DNA of 64,000 nt. Source: Clostridiales bacterium. GTDB taxonomy: Bacteria; Bacillota; Clostridia; Oscillospirales; Acutalibacteraceae. The notes under the pieces are model-generated. The model was not told where the DNA came from, ran no database searches, and worked only from the letters and a program-made list of their open reading frames with translations. Made by a program: the position numbers and the translations under genes. Below are positions 38,584-49,327 of the stretch, piece by piece; the first letter of the stretch is position 1; every line of letters starts with the position of its first letter. The stretch is from assembly GCA_012839185.1 (NCBI GenBank), contig DUNU01000016.1, positions 62,001 to 126,000 on the forward strand. Reading direction: 5' to 3'.

Positions 38584-39981
38584 TCAGTCCTCTTTCAATA
38601 CGCAAGAAACTGCATTATATTCTGGAACGCAGATACGTTCACAAGTAAGCTCAATATCAGAGAATATGCTGTTTATATTATCACTATGAAGCTGTTTAAT
38701 CGGCAATTTCTGTAATTTTCTCGGCAATTTGCTTATTGCCATTATGACATTGTATTCATGTGTACCTTTCGGATATTCAACAATTGAACCGTCAAATACA
38801 CTCAAATAAATGCGTTTTACATATTCAATAAACTTGTCATTTCCGACCTGTTTCAAGTCAAAATCATTGACAACACCGAGTAATTTATTCGGCAATGCCA
38901 ATACGTCGGCAACGGTACCCTCATAGAGTTTTTTACCAATAAAAGTAAAGAGCTTATCGGGTACGGGAATAGATTTAATGTGAATCCCAAGCTCACAGAC
39001 ATCCTGACGGAATTTTTCCTTGTCCTCGCTCATGTGTTTGACAAGAGTAACAATCTGGTGCGTGGTCTTTTCTTCAACGTCGGCTGGGGTATAACGCTTT
39101 CCGTTATATTCAAATTCAAGACGCTCTAACTTAACTTTTGCCTCGTTGTTTTCATGTTCAAAATAAATCACACCACAGGGATGACCTGTCAAAGCCGGAA
39201 TATTCAGTTGATATAAAATCTTTCCGCCACATATCTTTTTAGAAATTCGATACATATGGGAATGTCCGACAAATACATAGTTTACTCCGCTTTCAGCAAG
39301 CAACTCGCAAAGTTCATCACGATCTCCGCAACATTGGGTGGAATTAACAAGTTTGGAAATGCCGCACATAAGCAAATGGTGCTGTATAGCGAAAATCTTA
39401 TCGCCCGCCTTTTTTGCCTCTTCTCCCTGCTCTTTAATCCATTCTTTAAGCTCGTCGGTATAACCTGCCCTGCCCTTGCCGTTCTTATCGTCATTCAAGC
39501 ACAAAAGACGATAGCCTTTTTTAAGTTTTACACAATAAGAAACTGAGCCGTTTTCGTGCACATGTTCACTGATAGCACGGTTTAAGCCAAATTCACGATA
39601 CATGTCAGTCAAATCGGCAGGACCGGGAGATTCAACATCATTCAAGGTTTCATCACCGACAAATCGACGAGGATGACCGTTTGAACACCAGTCATGAGTG
39701 GCAGTGATTAAATACACCGGTTTTTTCTTATTGAGAACACGAAGTTTCTCGATAAGCTCAACATGTGAACACATCTCACCGTTATTTGTAACATCACCAC
39801 AAACCAATACCGCATCACAATCGGATTCGGAAATATTCTTTATTGCGGCATCTACAATTGCACCGCTTTCAAGAAGATAATATTGACACATGCTCTCCCG
39901 AAATTTAAACGCAGAACCTTCTGTGCCAAGTTCATGAGAATAATAGTGTATGTCTGATATTACGGCAAGTTTGATTGACAT
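38584..39981 (-). CDS. Calcineurin-like metallophosphoesterase
   Basis: 465 residues. Metal-binding motifs VISDIHYY, VCGDVTNNGE, TATHDWCS, IQHHLLM and VGHSHMYR are in order. The C-terminal ~170 residues are helical and without a recognised domain. No signal peptide. The ATG follows CAGGAGGTCGTT. First gene of the run of three hydrolases, only one base before the GDPD gene, so an operon. The shared theme is phosphodiester or phospholipid head-group turnover (inference). Confidence 0.92.
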   Translation of the reverse strand: MSIKLAVISDIHYYSHELGTEGSAFKFRESMCQYYLLESGAIVDAAIKNISESDCDAVLVCGDVTNNGEMCSHVELIEKLRVLNKKKPVYLITATHDWCSNGHPRRFVGDETLNDVESPGPADLTDMYREFGLNRAISEHVHENGSVSYCVKLKKGYRLLCLNDDKNGKGRAGYTDELKEWIKEQGEEAKKAGDKIFAIQHHLLMCGISKLVNSTQCCGDRDELCELLAESGVNYVFVGHSHMYRISKKICGGKILYQLNIPALTGHPCGVIYFEHENNEAKVKLERLEFEYNGKRYTPADVEEKTTHQIVTLVKHMSEDKEKFRQDVCELGIHIKSIPVPDKLFTFIGKKLYEGTVADVLALPNKLLGVVNDFDLKQVGNDKFIEYVKRIYLSVFDGSIVEYPKGTHEYNVIMAISKLPRKLQKLPIKQLHSDNINSIFSDIELTCERICVPEYNAVSCVLKED

Positions 39982-40053
39982 AACGACCTCCTGTTTTATT
40001 GCGATTAGTGGCGGAAAATCGGGGAAAACAATTTCACCCTTAACCCCTATTTA

Positions 40054-42564
40054 TTAAATATCTTCCTGATCCTCTTCCTGTTCTATAACCTGTTCGGTGT
40101 CTTCATCTTGTTCTTCGTCGTCACAATCGTATTCAACATCCGCAACGGCAACAACTTTTGCATCCTCATAAAGCCGCATAAGACGAACGCCCTTAGATGC
40201 ACGGGAACGCCCGGGAATATCTTTACAGCTGACACGAATAATAATACCGTCGTCGGATATGAGAATAACATCATCGTCCTGACCGACCATGCGGACTGCT
40301 GCGACTTTTGTATCATATTTTTCAGTACGATAGTTGATAACACCCTTAGAGCCGCGTGACACAAGACGGTAGTCTTCGGGATTTGCAACATTGCCGAGAC
40401 CGTTTTCAGTAACGGTTAATATGTATTTATCTTCTTCAACAACACCGAAGCCGACAACACAATCGCCCTCATTAAGACGAATGGCACGTACGCCTTGAGA
40501 ACTTCTGCCCTGTTCGCGAGCCTGAGTTTCGTGGAACTTAACAGCCATGCCGTCACGGGTGGCAACAATAATTTCACTGTCGCCGTTTGTAACGCAAGCT
40601 CCGATAAGCTCATCGCCTTCTAAAATATTCAAAGCACGAATACCATTTCTGCGAATATTCTTGAAATTGTCAAGTGCCGTACGCTTGATAAGACCGTTCT
40701 TAGTAACCATAATCAAGGACTCTTCACCGATTTCTTCCGGAAGTATAAGCGAAGCACAAATCCTTTCATCACTCTCAATGGGAAGAATGTTGATGACATT
40801 CATACCCCTTGCCGTTCTTGCACCTTCGGGAATTTCATAACCCTTTAGCCTATAAGCCTTACCCTTGTTGGTAACAAACATAATATAGTCATGAGTGGAA
40901 CAGACCAACATCGCTTCAGCATAGTCATCCTCTCGACGCGTCATTGCTTTAATGCCGCGACCGGCTCTGCCCTGCTGTCTGTATGTATCAACGTTACAAC
41001 GTTTGAGATAACCCATAGCCGTACGTGTGAATACACAAGTTTCTTCGGGAATAAGAGCCTCGTCATCAATTTCACCGCTGACATTCATAATTTCAGTGCG
41101 TCTGTCATCACCGTATTTATCACGGATAGCGGTAATCTCATCATCAATAACACCCAAAACAAGCTCCGGAGAATCAAGGAGAGAATTGTAATAGGCTATC
41201 TTTTCCTGCAATGTCTGCATCTCATCGTTGAGTTTTTCATTTTCAAGACCAGTAAGTTGCCCCAAACGCATCTGAACTACATATGTAGCCTGAACCTCGT
41301 CAAAGCCGAATTTTTCCATTAAAGCAATCTTTCCTTCTTGGATATTCTTAGATGCTTTCAATGTTTCGATAATCTCGTCAATATGGTCAAGAGCATGAAG
41401 CAATGCCTTTAAAATATGTGAACGCTCGCTGGCTTTTTTCAATTCAAAGTTTGTACGACGAACAATTACATCAACCTGATGGTCTATATATTTCTGAAGA
41501 ACATCACGAAGAGTTAACACCTTCGGAACACCGTCATCGAGTGCAATGGTAATAATACCAAAAGTTATCTGCAAATCACTTCCGGAATAGAGTTGATTTA
41601 ACACAAGCTGCGGATTTGCATCCCGTTTTAAGTCGATAACCACATTAATTCCGTAACGGTTGGAATAGTCGTTGACATCAGCAATACCTTCAATACGCTT
41701 TTCCTTAACCAGATCAGCAATACGTTCGATAAGACGAGCCTTATTAACCTGATAGGGAAGTTCGGAAACAACTATCTTAAATCTGCCGTTATCGCCCTCA
41801 ACAATTTCACAACGACCGCGAAGAGTAATTTTCCCTCTGCCTGTTGCATAAGCCTGACGAATACCGCTTCTGCCCATAATAATTCCGGCTGTCGGGAAAT
41901 CGGGACCTTTGATATGCTTCATCAAATCTTCCAATGTTGCATCCGGATTTTCAATCAGACATTTTACGGCATTGCAAGTTTCACGAAGATTGTGAGGCGG
42001 AATATTTGTAGCCATACCTACGGCAATACCGGCAGAGCCGTTTACCAGAAGATTCGGAAACTTTGCCGGCAACACGGTAGGCTCCTGCAAACGGTCGTCA
42101 TAGTTGGGCATAAAATCGACTGTATCTTTGTCAATATCTGCAAGCATTTCGAGTGAAATCTTGCTCATTCTTGACTCGGTATAGCGATATGCTGCCGCCG
42201 GATCACCGTCAATAGAACCAAAGTTACCGCTGCCGTCAACAAGCATATAACGCATTGAGAAATCTTGTGCCAGACGAACCATGGCATCATATACGGATGC
42301 GTCACCATGAGGATGATAACGACCTAAAACCGTACCGACGGTATCCGCACATTTTCTGTATGCTTTATCAGGCATAAGATTATTCTCATACATAGTATAT
42401 AAAATCCGGCGGTGAACGGGTTTCAATCCGTCACGCACATCAGGTAAGGCACGGGATGTGATAACCGACATTGAATAGGCAAGAAATGATGAACGCATTT
42501 CTTTGTTAATTTCAACATCAATCAGTTTTCCGCCGGTTGTTTCATTTGTGTTCAATTCGGACAT
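40054..42564 (-). CDS. gyrA: DNA gyrase subunit A
   Basis: 836 residues. The N-terminal breakage-reunion domain shows SYAMSVI-like [28 protein letters not shown], the quinolone region [20 protein letters not shown], and the active Tyr in [11 protein letters not shown]. The C-terminal beta-pinwheel contains the GyrA-box variant QQGRAGRG, which separates GyrA from ParC, and ends in a long acidic tail ([11 protein letters not shown]). Gyrase introduces negative supercoils. gyrB is not adjacent. ATG after GAAGAGGTATTTT. Confidence 0.95.
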   Translation of the reverse strand: MSELNTNETTGGKLIDVEINKEMRSSFLAYSMSVITSRALPDVRDGLKPVHRRILYTMYENNLMPDKAYRKCADTVGTVLGRYHPHGDASVYDAMVRLAQDFSMRYMLVDGSGNFGSIDGDPAAAYRYTESRMSKISLEMLADIDKDTVDFMPNYDDRLQEPTVLPAKFPNLLVNGSAGIAVGMATNIPPHNLRETCNAVKCLIENPDATLEDLMKHIKGPDFPTAGIIMGRSGIRQAYATGRGKITLRGRCEIVEGDNGRFKIVVSELPYQVNKARLIERIADLVKEKRIEGIADVNDYSNRYGINVVIDLKRDANPQLVLNQLYSGSDLQITFGIITIALDDGVPKVLTLRDVLQKYIDHQVDVIVRRTNFELKKASERSHILKALLHALDHIDEIIETLKASKNIQEGKIALMEKFGFDEVQATYVVQMRLGQLTGLENEKLNDEMQTLQEKIAYYNSLLDSPELVLGVIDDEITAIRDKYGDDRRTEIMNVSGEIDDEALIPEETCVFTRTAMGYLKRCNVDTYRQQGRAGRGIKAMTRREDDYAEAMLVCSTHDYIMFVTNKGKAYRLKGYEIPEGARTARGMNVINILPIESDERICASLILPEEIGEESLIMVTKNGLIKRTALDNFKNIRRNGIRALNILEGDELIGACVTNGDSEIIVATRDGMAVKFHETQAREQGRSSQGVRAIRLNEGDCVVGFGVVEEDKYILTVTENGLGNVANPEDYRLVSRGSKGVINYRTEKYDTKVAAVRMVGQDDDVILISDDGIIIRVSCKDIPGRSRASKGVRLMRLYEDAKVVAVADVEYDCDDEEQDEDTEQVIEQEEDQEDI

Positions 42565-42600
42565 AAAATACCTCTTCTTAACGTATAAATATACTTATAT

Positions 42601-42629
42601 ATTATAACATATATTATATTATAAGTCAA
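42601..42629 (-). promoter_or_regulatory. Promoter of gyrA
   Basis: TTGACT (42624-42629), 17 bp, TATAAT (42601-42606) on the minus strand. Confidence 0.8.
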
Positions 42630-42640
42630 GAAAAATATGG

Positions 42641-42669
42641 TTGACAAAAGCGTATTTCTGTATTATAAT
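42641..42669 (+). promoter_or_regulatory. Consensus promoter of the dockerin/beta-lactamase-fold gene
   Basis: TTGACA (42641-42646), 17 bp, TATAAT (42664-42669), divergent from gyrA. Confidence 0.88.
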
Positions 42670-42697
42670 TTCGAAAACATCTTGTTGGAGATATAAA

Positions 42698-43882
42698 ATG
42701 AAAAGAGTTTTACATTCTGCTTTTACACTTGTTCTCTGCCTGATACTTATTTCCCAAATTTCTGTTATTTCGTTTGCAGAAGAAGGGACAACGAGCAAAC
42801 CCGAACCGGAAAAAATTATATATTACGGTGATGTCAACGGAAACTTTCGTGTCGACACTCTTGATGCAAGACGTATTTTACAATTTGCGTTGAGAATTAT
42901 ATGCATTACTCACCACTATTCACTTCTTGCAGATATGAATCGAGACGGCAAAGTCAAAGCGGTTGACGCACGTCTTGCATTAAGAACAGCCATGGGACTT
43001 GAAGAATTAGTTGTTTACGACGGTCCTGTCGGCACGGATGAATGGGTTTGTGTGGATGTTGCAGATATTGCGGAACCTTACACCCCGACTGTCACAGGTT
43101 TCTCTACAAACATCAATGACGAAAGTGTCTTCCCCATACTTAAACAACTTGAACAATATTGCTCATATTTCGGCAATACTTGTACGTTCTACTACACCGA
43201 TGTCCGAGAAAAATATTATATTTCGTACTATTCCGACAGGGTATATCGCACACAATGCAGCATCAAAGCTCCGTATATCAAAGCCTTGCTCGTATATCTT
43301 GAAGAAAATGATATTTCAATCGACTCCACAATTCAGTTAAAATCTTCTCATTGTTGGTCAGGGCATTACCTTAACTCTTCATACAGGCTGGGTTCCTGGA
43401 TACCCATCCACACTGTTATGCATTATGCACTTCATTACAGTTGCAATACTGCTTATAATTGTCTTTTTGATACTTTCGGTGCGGATATTCTCAATAAGAA
43501 TTCTCAGAGAATAGGCTCAAATCTTCGGTTGGGTTGGTATATGTTCGGTGAAAATAATGCCTATGATATGTCAAAACACTATCTCGATATTTACAGATAC
43601 AACGGCAAATATAAAGATTTCCTCCTCTACGAAATGGAACACAACGAATCAAGAACCCGTATCCCCATGGGTATCCCATCCGGTATACGAGTGATAAATA
43701 AAATTGGCACAGGTGGCGGAAAAACATTGGGTTATCATGATTGTGCTGTTGTCTATACTCAAGTTCCCTATGTATTAACCTGCTATACCAGCTTCAATTT
43801 TACACGAGGCAGTGACCGTATACCATTTAGAAATATAGCATCCTATATCACTCAAATCAACCAGAATGTAAGTTATGAGTAA
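42698..43882 (+). CDS. Secreted dockerin protein with beta-lactamase-like domain, nucleophile Ser replaced
   Basis: 394 residues from the ATG at 42698. A signal peptide (about 1-26) is followed by a type I dockerin (YYGDVNGNFRVDTLDARR and ADMNRDGKVKAVDAR), then a domain with the fold pattern of class A beta-lactamases. In the SxxK position it reads CSIK, in SDN it reads SCN (YSCNTAYNCLFD), and the KTG region is KIGTGGG. So Cys replaces the catalytic Ser while the Lys remains. Dockerin attachment predicts cell-surface or cellulosome-like placement. It may bind peptidoglycan or peptides, or be an inactive homologue. Confidence 0.82.
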   Translation: MKRVLHSAFTLVLCLILISQISVISFAEEGTTSKPEPEKIIYYGDVNGNFRVDTLDARRILQFALRIICITHHYSLLADMNRDGKVKAVDARLALRTAMGLEELVVYDGPVGTDEWVCVDVADIAEPYTPTVTGFSTNINDESVFPILKQLEQYCSYFGNTCTFYYTDVREKYYISYYSDRVYRTQCSIKAPYIKALLVYLEENDISIDSTIQLKSSHCWSGHYLNSSYRLGSWIPIHTVMHYALHYSCNTAYNCLFDTFGADILNKNSQRIGSNLRLGWYMFGENNAYDMSKHYLDIYRYNGKYKDFLLYEMEHNESRTRIPMGIPSGIRVINKIGTGGGKTLGYHDCAVVYTQVPYVLTCYTSFNFTRGSDRIPFRNIASYITQINQNVSYE

Positions 43883-43887
43883 AATAA

Positions 43888-43913
43888 GTCGCAGAGTTTA
43901 ACCGCTCTGCGAC
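43888..43913. terminator. Terminator between convergent genes
   Basis: GTCGCAGAG-N8-CTCTGCGAC followed by a T-rich run (TATTGTTTTAT). Confidence 0.8.
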
Positions 43914-43936
43914 TATTGTTTTATATATAAATGATA

Positions 43937-45550
43937 TTAGGATATTTTGTTTTTATTAAAACTAATTGTTACGGTATCGACAGAAGCATTGAGAACAGTG
44001 TCATAAATGTAAACCGTAATACCGTTAACGGTGCCGGTTTTATCGGTACCGTTTATGTTTATGCGATTCATATACCTTTCCTCTTCCTCGTCGGTTTCAT
44101 CGGAAATATATGTTTCAAACCCGCCGGACAAAGCAATATCGTCCTTACGATTAAGCGAATAAGCAGTAAAATAATCGTCCGTGCCGTAGTGTTCAAATTT
44201 AACACTGCCATCTTCGATATAAATAAGACCGTTCTGAATATCCTTAATCTCTTCTCCGGTAACATTATTTATGTACCCAAAGTAAGCTTCTTTAACGCTC
44301 GGGAACAGTGACACTATCTTTTCGGCATTGCTATATGCCGCATCATATCGTTCTTGCAAATATGACGGATCATTGCTTTCGTCATATTTTTCTCGTTCCG
44401 TTTCACCTGCTTTTTTCGCATAATCGGTATAAAAATCATCATGATAACCGTTGATTGCCATATAGATATTATACCCCTCGTTAAAACTTACTAACTCACT
44501 GAAAAACTTGGCAATATCGTTAGTTCCTGCAAGTTGAGCATTAATCTTTTTACGTTCATAGACCAAGAAATCATGTTCCCATGACTTGTATTTTTCGTCA
44601 TCCTCATGCGTATTTTCGGGTATTTCAAAATGCTCGAAAATATAAGCACTCAAATATTTTGAGAACTTTTCAGAACCGGTATAATTTAGATGCTGATTAT
44701 CCGCAAAATCCGTCGCAATATCAATTTTCATATCGGATCGATAGTCATTAAAATTTACAAATTGCAGATTGCCTTCATACTCATTAAGTATTTTTTCGGC
44801 GGTATTTGAAATTCTGCGATTAAATAAAGTCTCATTAAACGGGATTGAACAGACCAAAAGCGGAATATCGCTCTCAATACAAAGTTCGATTGATTTTCTG
44901 TAATATTCTTCAGCCTTTTCGGGAAGCTTTTGATATGTCTTATCTTCCGAAAAATCCTTGCCGGCTATTTTCTGAATATGCGAACTGAATATGTGACCTT
45001 TATAAAATTTGTACTCAAGGGAATCCTGTTTCATTATATAGTCATCAACGCCGATATTGACATATCGACCGTGCGTCAGACAAATATCCACATAGAAATT
45101 AAATCTCTCGTTTTCGGGAAAACTTGCATTGATTGCATCAATCTTATTCTGTGACCATTTCATACCGATAATACTCTTCAGTGACTCCTCGTACTCACCG
45201 TATTCATCGGGATAATGAAGAAAATATGTTTCAAGAATGACAAGTTTCGGTTTTTGTGTCTTTAATGCCTCTACAAGATAAAAATATGAGTTCCAAGGGT
45301 ACTGACTTGAGGCACACAAATTAAATGCAGCATAACCTGCACTATCCCATAATACAGCGGGATTTACGCCGTAATACAAATGACTTGAACCGACAGATAA
45401 AATATCAACCGAATTTTCGGGCAAATCATAAAACGCATCAATCATAAAAGTCGAACTCGGATCTTTAAAATTCGATGCCGAAATATAAGATGTAATCGTC
45501 AAGGCAATAACAATCAAAAAGGATATTGCCGCTAAAATATTTCTTTTCAT
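43937..45550 (-). CDS. SGNH-type membrane-anchored hydrolase partner of MBOAT
   Basis: 537 residues with an N-terminal membrane anchor (about 5-25). [17 protein letters not shown] resembles the AlgX/DltD/SGNH-like motif of polysaccharide O-acetylation partners, and CSSQ..N and later [11 protein letters not shown] (Asp-x-x-His pattern) complete a plausible Ser-Asp-His triad. The gene lies 9 nt after the MBOAT acyltransferase gene; such pairs transfer acyl groups to cell-wall or exopolysaccharides. ATG after TTTAGGAGGCCGTT. The last ~150 residues have no recognised domain. Confidence 0.82.
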
Positions 45551-45559
45551 AACGGCCTC

Positions 45560-47035
45560 CTAAAATTGAAAATATATGAATGCCTGTGGATCGAAATTTC
45601 GCCCGTAAGCACCAAAAATAAATATCGCCATGAACAACACAATCAGGACTGCATAAGCAAAAACACTGTTTTGCTTGCTTAAAAATTCATCCAAATTCTC
45701 TTTGCGTTTATACTTAATCAAATCGACTAAAAGCAAAACAATGATGCTTACTATCAGTATCTGCATTTCCGTGCTGTTAAGTCCGAAACCGAACAATGAT
45801 TTATCAAACAAACTCCACGGGTCGGGACGTGTGAAAATACGGGAAACATATGTAAATGCAGCTGATATTGAGGAACTTCTGAAGAATATCCATCCAAAAT
45901 TAACAAGCACGAATGTGCCCAAAATTTTGAAGAATTTATATGAAAGCGACTCTTTATCAACATCAAACCGTTCAATAAGTTTCTCTTTCGGTTTTTGTGT
46001 CATCTCGCCAATAATCTGATAGGCTCCGTGAAGTGCACCCCAAAATACAAAATTCCATGCAGCACCATGCCACAGACCGCTGACTAAAAAAGTGAGCATC
46101 AGATTGAAGTATTTTCTTGCTTTCCCCTTTCGATTGCCCCCCAATGGGATATAAAGGTAATCCCTGAACCATGTTGAAAGGGATATATGCCAACGACGCC
46201 AGAATTCCTTAATTGACATGGCAAAATACGGAGTATCAAAATTTTCCATAATATCAATGTTCATTACTCTCGCCGAACCGATTGCTATGGTCGAATAACT
46301 TGCAAAATCACAATAAATCTGAACTGCAAACATCGTTACCCCTGCAACAAGAGAGATGGAGTCCCGACACCAATATGTATCAAAAATTGCATCTACAAAA
46401 ACACTTGCTCTGTCAGCTATCATCATCTTCATAAAATAACCCCAGAGCATAATTATAAGTCCCGATTTGACCTTATCAATATCAAATCCTTTTCGATTAG
46501 GAATATCCTCTATTTCAGCAAGCAATTTATCACTTCGCTCAATGGGGCCGGCAACAAGTTGCGGGAAAAATGACACGAAAAGTGCGTATTTGAAGATATT
46601 TTTACAGGCAGGAAGTTTTCCCCTGTATACATCAATGGTATAGCCGAGAGCTTGAAAACTATAGAATGAAATACCGACCGGCAGAATGATATCAAACGGA
46701 TTGTTTATAGCCGTAATATTAAAATTCGAGAGAACGTAATTTACGGAATCAAGTGCAAAATCAAAGTATTTGAAGAAGAAAAGTATGCCTAAATTTATGA
46801 TGAAACTAAAGGCAACAACCAATTTCTTTCGCTTTAATTTCTCAATAAAAATACCGCTTAAAAATGTCGTAACGGTAGAAATTGCAATTAAAATCGCATA
46901 CTTCGGATTCCATGCCATGTAAAAATAATAGCTACATGCAAGAAGCCAGATATAGCGTATCTTTCTGGGAATAATAAAATAAATCAACAGGACTATCGGG
47001 AAGAAGCACAGAAAATGAAATGAATTAAAAAGCAT
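45560..47035 (-). CDS. MBOAT family O-acyltransferase (AlgI/DltB-like)
   Basis: 491 residues with about eleven hydrophobic segments. FHFLCFFPIVLLIYF at the N-terminus, FPQLVAGPIERSDKLL, FWRRWHISLSTWFRDYLYIPLGG and VSGLWHGAAWNFVFWG (catalytic His) are diagnostic of the family. It moves acyl groups from the cytoplasm to extracellular acceptors. It overlaps translation with the 761-residue gene upstream (2 nt gap) and precedes the SGNH partner. Confidence 0.95.
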   Translation of the reverse strand: MLFNSFHFLCFFPIVLLIYFIIPRKIRYIWLLACSYYFYMAWNPKYAILIAISTVTTFLSGIFIEKLKRKKLVVAFSFIINLGILFFFKYFDFALDSVNYVLSNFNITAINNPFDIILPVGISFYSFQALGYTIDVYRGKLPACKNIFKYALFVSFFPQLVAGPIERSDKLLAEIEDIPNRKGFDIDKVKSGLIIMLWGYFMKMMIADRASVFVDAIFDTYWCRDSISLVAGVTMFAVQIYCDFASYSTIAIGSARVMNIDIMENFDTPYFAMSIKEFWRRWHISLSTWFRDYLYIPLGGNRKGKARKYFNLMLTFLVSGLWHGAAWNFVFWGALHGAYQIIGEMTQKPKEKLIERFDVDKESLSYKFFKILGTFVLVNFGWIFFRSSSISAAFTYVSRIFTRPDPWSLFDKSLFGFGLNSTEMQILIVSIIVLLLVDLIKYKRKENLDEFLSKQNSVFAYAVLIVLFMAIFIFGAYGRNFDPQAFIYFQF

Positions 47036-47037
47036 AT

Positions 47038-49323
47038 TTATTTCTCTATTTCAAGGATATGATTAAATAAAAATGTAACCGCAACAATAATTACACATCT
47101 GAGAATTTGCAGGAACATCATCATAAATGGTGTCATTGCGGCTGTGTCGGAAATAAGGAAAACCGAAATAATCAGACAAAACAGCACGATAACAATATTT
47201 GCCGCATACTTAATAAGTTTTTTCATATCAGCCAAAGTTAGTGCGGTAAGCATCAGCTTAAACATTGATGCGGTATTTCCGCCGTAGAACATTTTTGCAT
47301 CAAGAGTTGCAACGGGTTTGTTAATCTCCTTGAATGTTTCAGCTGCAGTATTGGGTAATATTTTTATGGTATTTGCAGGAAGTCTCAACTGATTTTCAAT
47401 AAACGGAGCAGTAAGATACGGATCTGTTGAGCGGACTAAAAGAGTAACTCCTCGTTTTGTAATCTTGCGAACACTCTTAATAATAGTCAATAGTCGTGTA
47501 TAAGTAACCGTAAATGCAGCCACAAGCTGCTCATCAACCGCAAGATAGAACAATTTTTCTCCCCTGTCATTGAGCTTATCCTCAATTCTCTGAGGGATTA
47601 CTTCAGTATTATGACTTTGAAGCATTGCTCTTGTACCCAAGATTACAAATTTACCGTCGATTACGGCAGACACACCCAACTTATCTTCATATTTATATTC
47701 GGTCAATTCGGGCAACCCATCAAGTTTTGATTCAATAAAATCTTCAAACACAAGCCCGACGGGACTTTTAGATTCCATAAACAGTGCTGCGGCATATTGG
47801 AGTGCTGTATTCGGCGAGAAATCGTTATAAACTTTCATACCCGTAATATCACAGTTCTCACTTGTGTATAAATCCGTCACATCAAGCACGACAGCCTTTT
47901 TTTGAGCAAAATCATCAACACTCCTGAAATTTGCAATACCGCTGTTTTTACCTGATACGGAAATTGAAGATTTAAGCATAAGACCTACAAGAACTGCAAA
48001 CAAACCAATTGGAACACAGGATGTGATTATAGCGGTAAATGCCGAAAATGCACCTAATAATCCGGCTCCGCGGATAAGACAAATAACAAATACAACAAAT
48101 CCCAGAATAACCGAACCGATAAAAAATGGTTTGGATATTTCATTTGTCGGGTCATCCTGAAGGGACTTGTTTACATAATCCTTCGGGATAATACATTTGT
48201 TAAAATAACAGATTTTCTCATTTTCGCCGATAATTCCGCCTCCGATACGTTTTACAAGCTCGGGCTCGACAATATCATCAAGTTCATTCAATGAATTTGC
48301 ACCTAAAAATGCCTTTGTACCGATATCTGTTTTTTGAAGCCGAAGAAATTGAGCAATAACAAATACGAAAGTGATAACCATACACGGCATTGAATAAAGC
48401 CATGCTTTTACACCGACTGCCGACGAAAAAGCTATGCCTAATATCCCGTGAAAAAGGTTCAAAAACCATACAAGCGTGAACGAACTTTCAATTGTAAATC
48501 TCTTATGTGAAAGTGCTTTTATACCGGGTTTTACTATCTCCTTGCCGATAATTGCAAAATAGACAAGCGATAAGCAAAAATTGACTATCGGGAATGTAAA
48601 TGAACTTTCACCCAATATCCCTCCGCCGGCTTTGGTAAATATTGTTATCACAAAATTGGCAATTCCCAGAACGGCTAAAATAATCAACTCAAAAATCTTA
48701 GTTTGTTTTTCAGTTTCAAAAAAGAATTTTACATCATTTTTATCAGAAAACTGCGTTACTTCATAAAAATTCTCAAGCGGCTCATCACTGTTATCAGCCT
48801 TGAAAAAATCAAGGAAGGAACGTCTGGGCATTTCTTCGTATTCATTTACTTCCGGCACAAACTCCCTAACCGGTTCATGAGATATTTCTATCTTCATCCG
48901 CTTTGTTTGTCCCTTACCTTCACTTTGCTGTTTTATAGTAACTACATCCGTATTTATCTGACGGAATTGCGTCGTCCCTGTTTTTTCCTTCGCTCCGGTT
49001 GCAGTAAATTTTGCGGTTGGTTCGGGGGTTTCTTTCTTCGGAACTTCAAATCTTCCCGTATAGGTATCAGGAGTATCGTCAAGTCGGTTGCCTGCATATT
49101 GAACCGGAGCTGTACGGATTTTTCTGTTTCTTAAATTTGTACCTCTGGGAACAGGTCTGCCGTAAAAACTGTCATTATCTATCTTGCTTTCTTCCTGCAT
49201 CGCCTTTTCAATGGCATCATTAAGCTCATCTAAATCTCCATCAACAGGGTCGCTTACTTCGTCCCAGCCTTCCATGGGATTTTCTATATTTCTATCTGAT
49301 ATTTTTATGGTGTCTTCGTTCAT
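47038..49323 (-). CDS. Degenerate P-type ATPase-like membrane protein
   Basis: 761 residues. A ~200-residue charged cytoplasmic N-terminus is followed by about nine or ten membrane segments. The region SGKNSGIANFRSVDDFAQKKAVVLDVTD corresponds to the phosphorylation site of P-type ATPases, but DKTGTLT reads DVTDLYT: the Asp remains, the Lys, Gly and following Thr are lost. The HAD-like part (DKLGVSAVIDGKFVILGTRAML, AAFTVTY) and the final membrane helices fit the same fold. A pseudo-ATPase, perhaps regulatory, in the operon with MBOAT/SGNH. Function unknown. Confidence 0.8.
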   Translation of the reverse strand: MNEDTIKISDRNIENPMEGWDEVSDPVDGDLDELNDAIEKAMQEESKIDNDSFYGRPVPRGTNLRNRKIRTAPVQYAGNRLDDTPDTYTGRFEVPKKETPEPTAKFTATGAKEKTGTTQFRQINTDVVTIKQQSEGKGQTKRMKIEISHEPVREFVPEVNEYEEMPRRSFLDFFKADNSDEPLENFYEVTQFSDKNDVKFFFETEKQTKIFELIILAVLGIANFVITIFTKAGGGILGESSFTFPIVNFCLSLVYFAIIGKEIVKPGIKALSHKRFTIESSFTLVWFLNLFHGILGIAFSSAVGVKAWLYSMPCMVITFVFVIAQFLRLQKTDIGTKAFLGANSLNELDDIVEPELVKRIGGGIIGENEKICYFNKCIIPKDYVNKSLQDDPTNEISKPFFIGSVILGFVVFVICLIRGAGLLGAFSAFTAIITSCVPIGLFAVLVGLMLKSSISVSGKNSGIANFRSVDDFAQKKAVVLDVTDLYTSENCDITGMKVYNDFSPNTALQYAAALFMESKSPVGLVFEDFIESKLDGLPELTEYKYEDKLGVSAVIDGKFVILGTRAMLQSHNTEVIPQRIEDKLNDRGEKLFYLAVDEQLVAAFTVTYTRLLTIIKSVRKITKRGVTLLVRSTDPYLTAPFIENQLRLPANTIKILPNTAAETFKEINKPVATLDAKMFYGGNTASMFKLMLTALTLADMKKLIKYAANIVIVLFCLIISVFLISDTAAMTPFMMMFLQILRCVIIVAVTFLFNHILEIEK

Positions 49324-49327
49324 ATCA

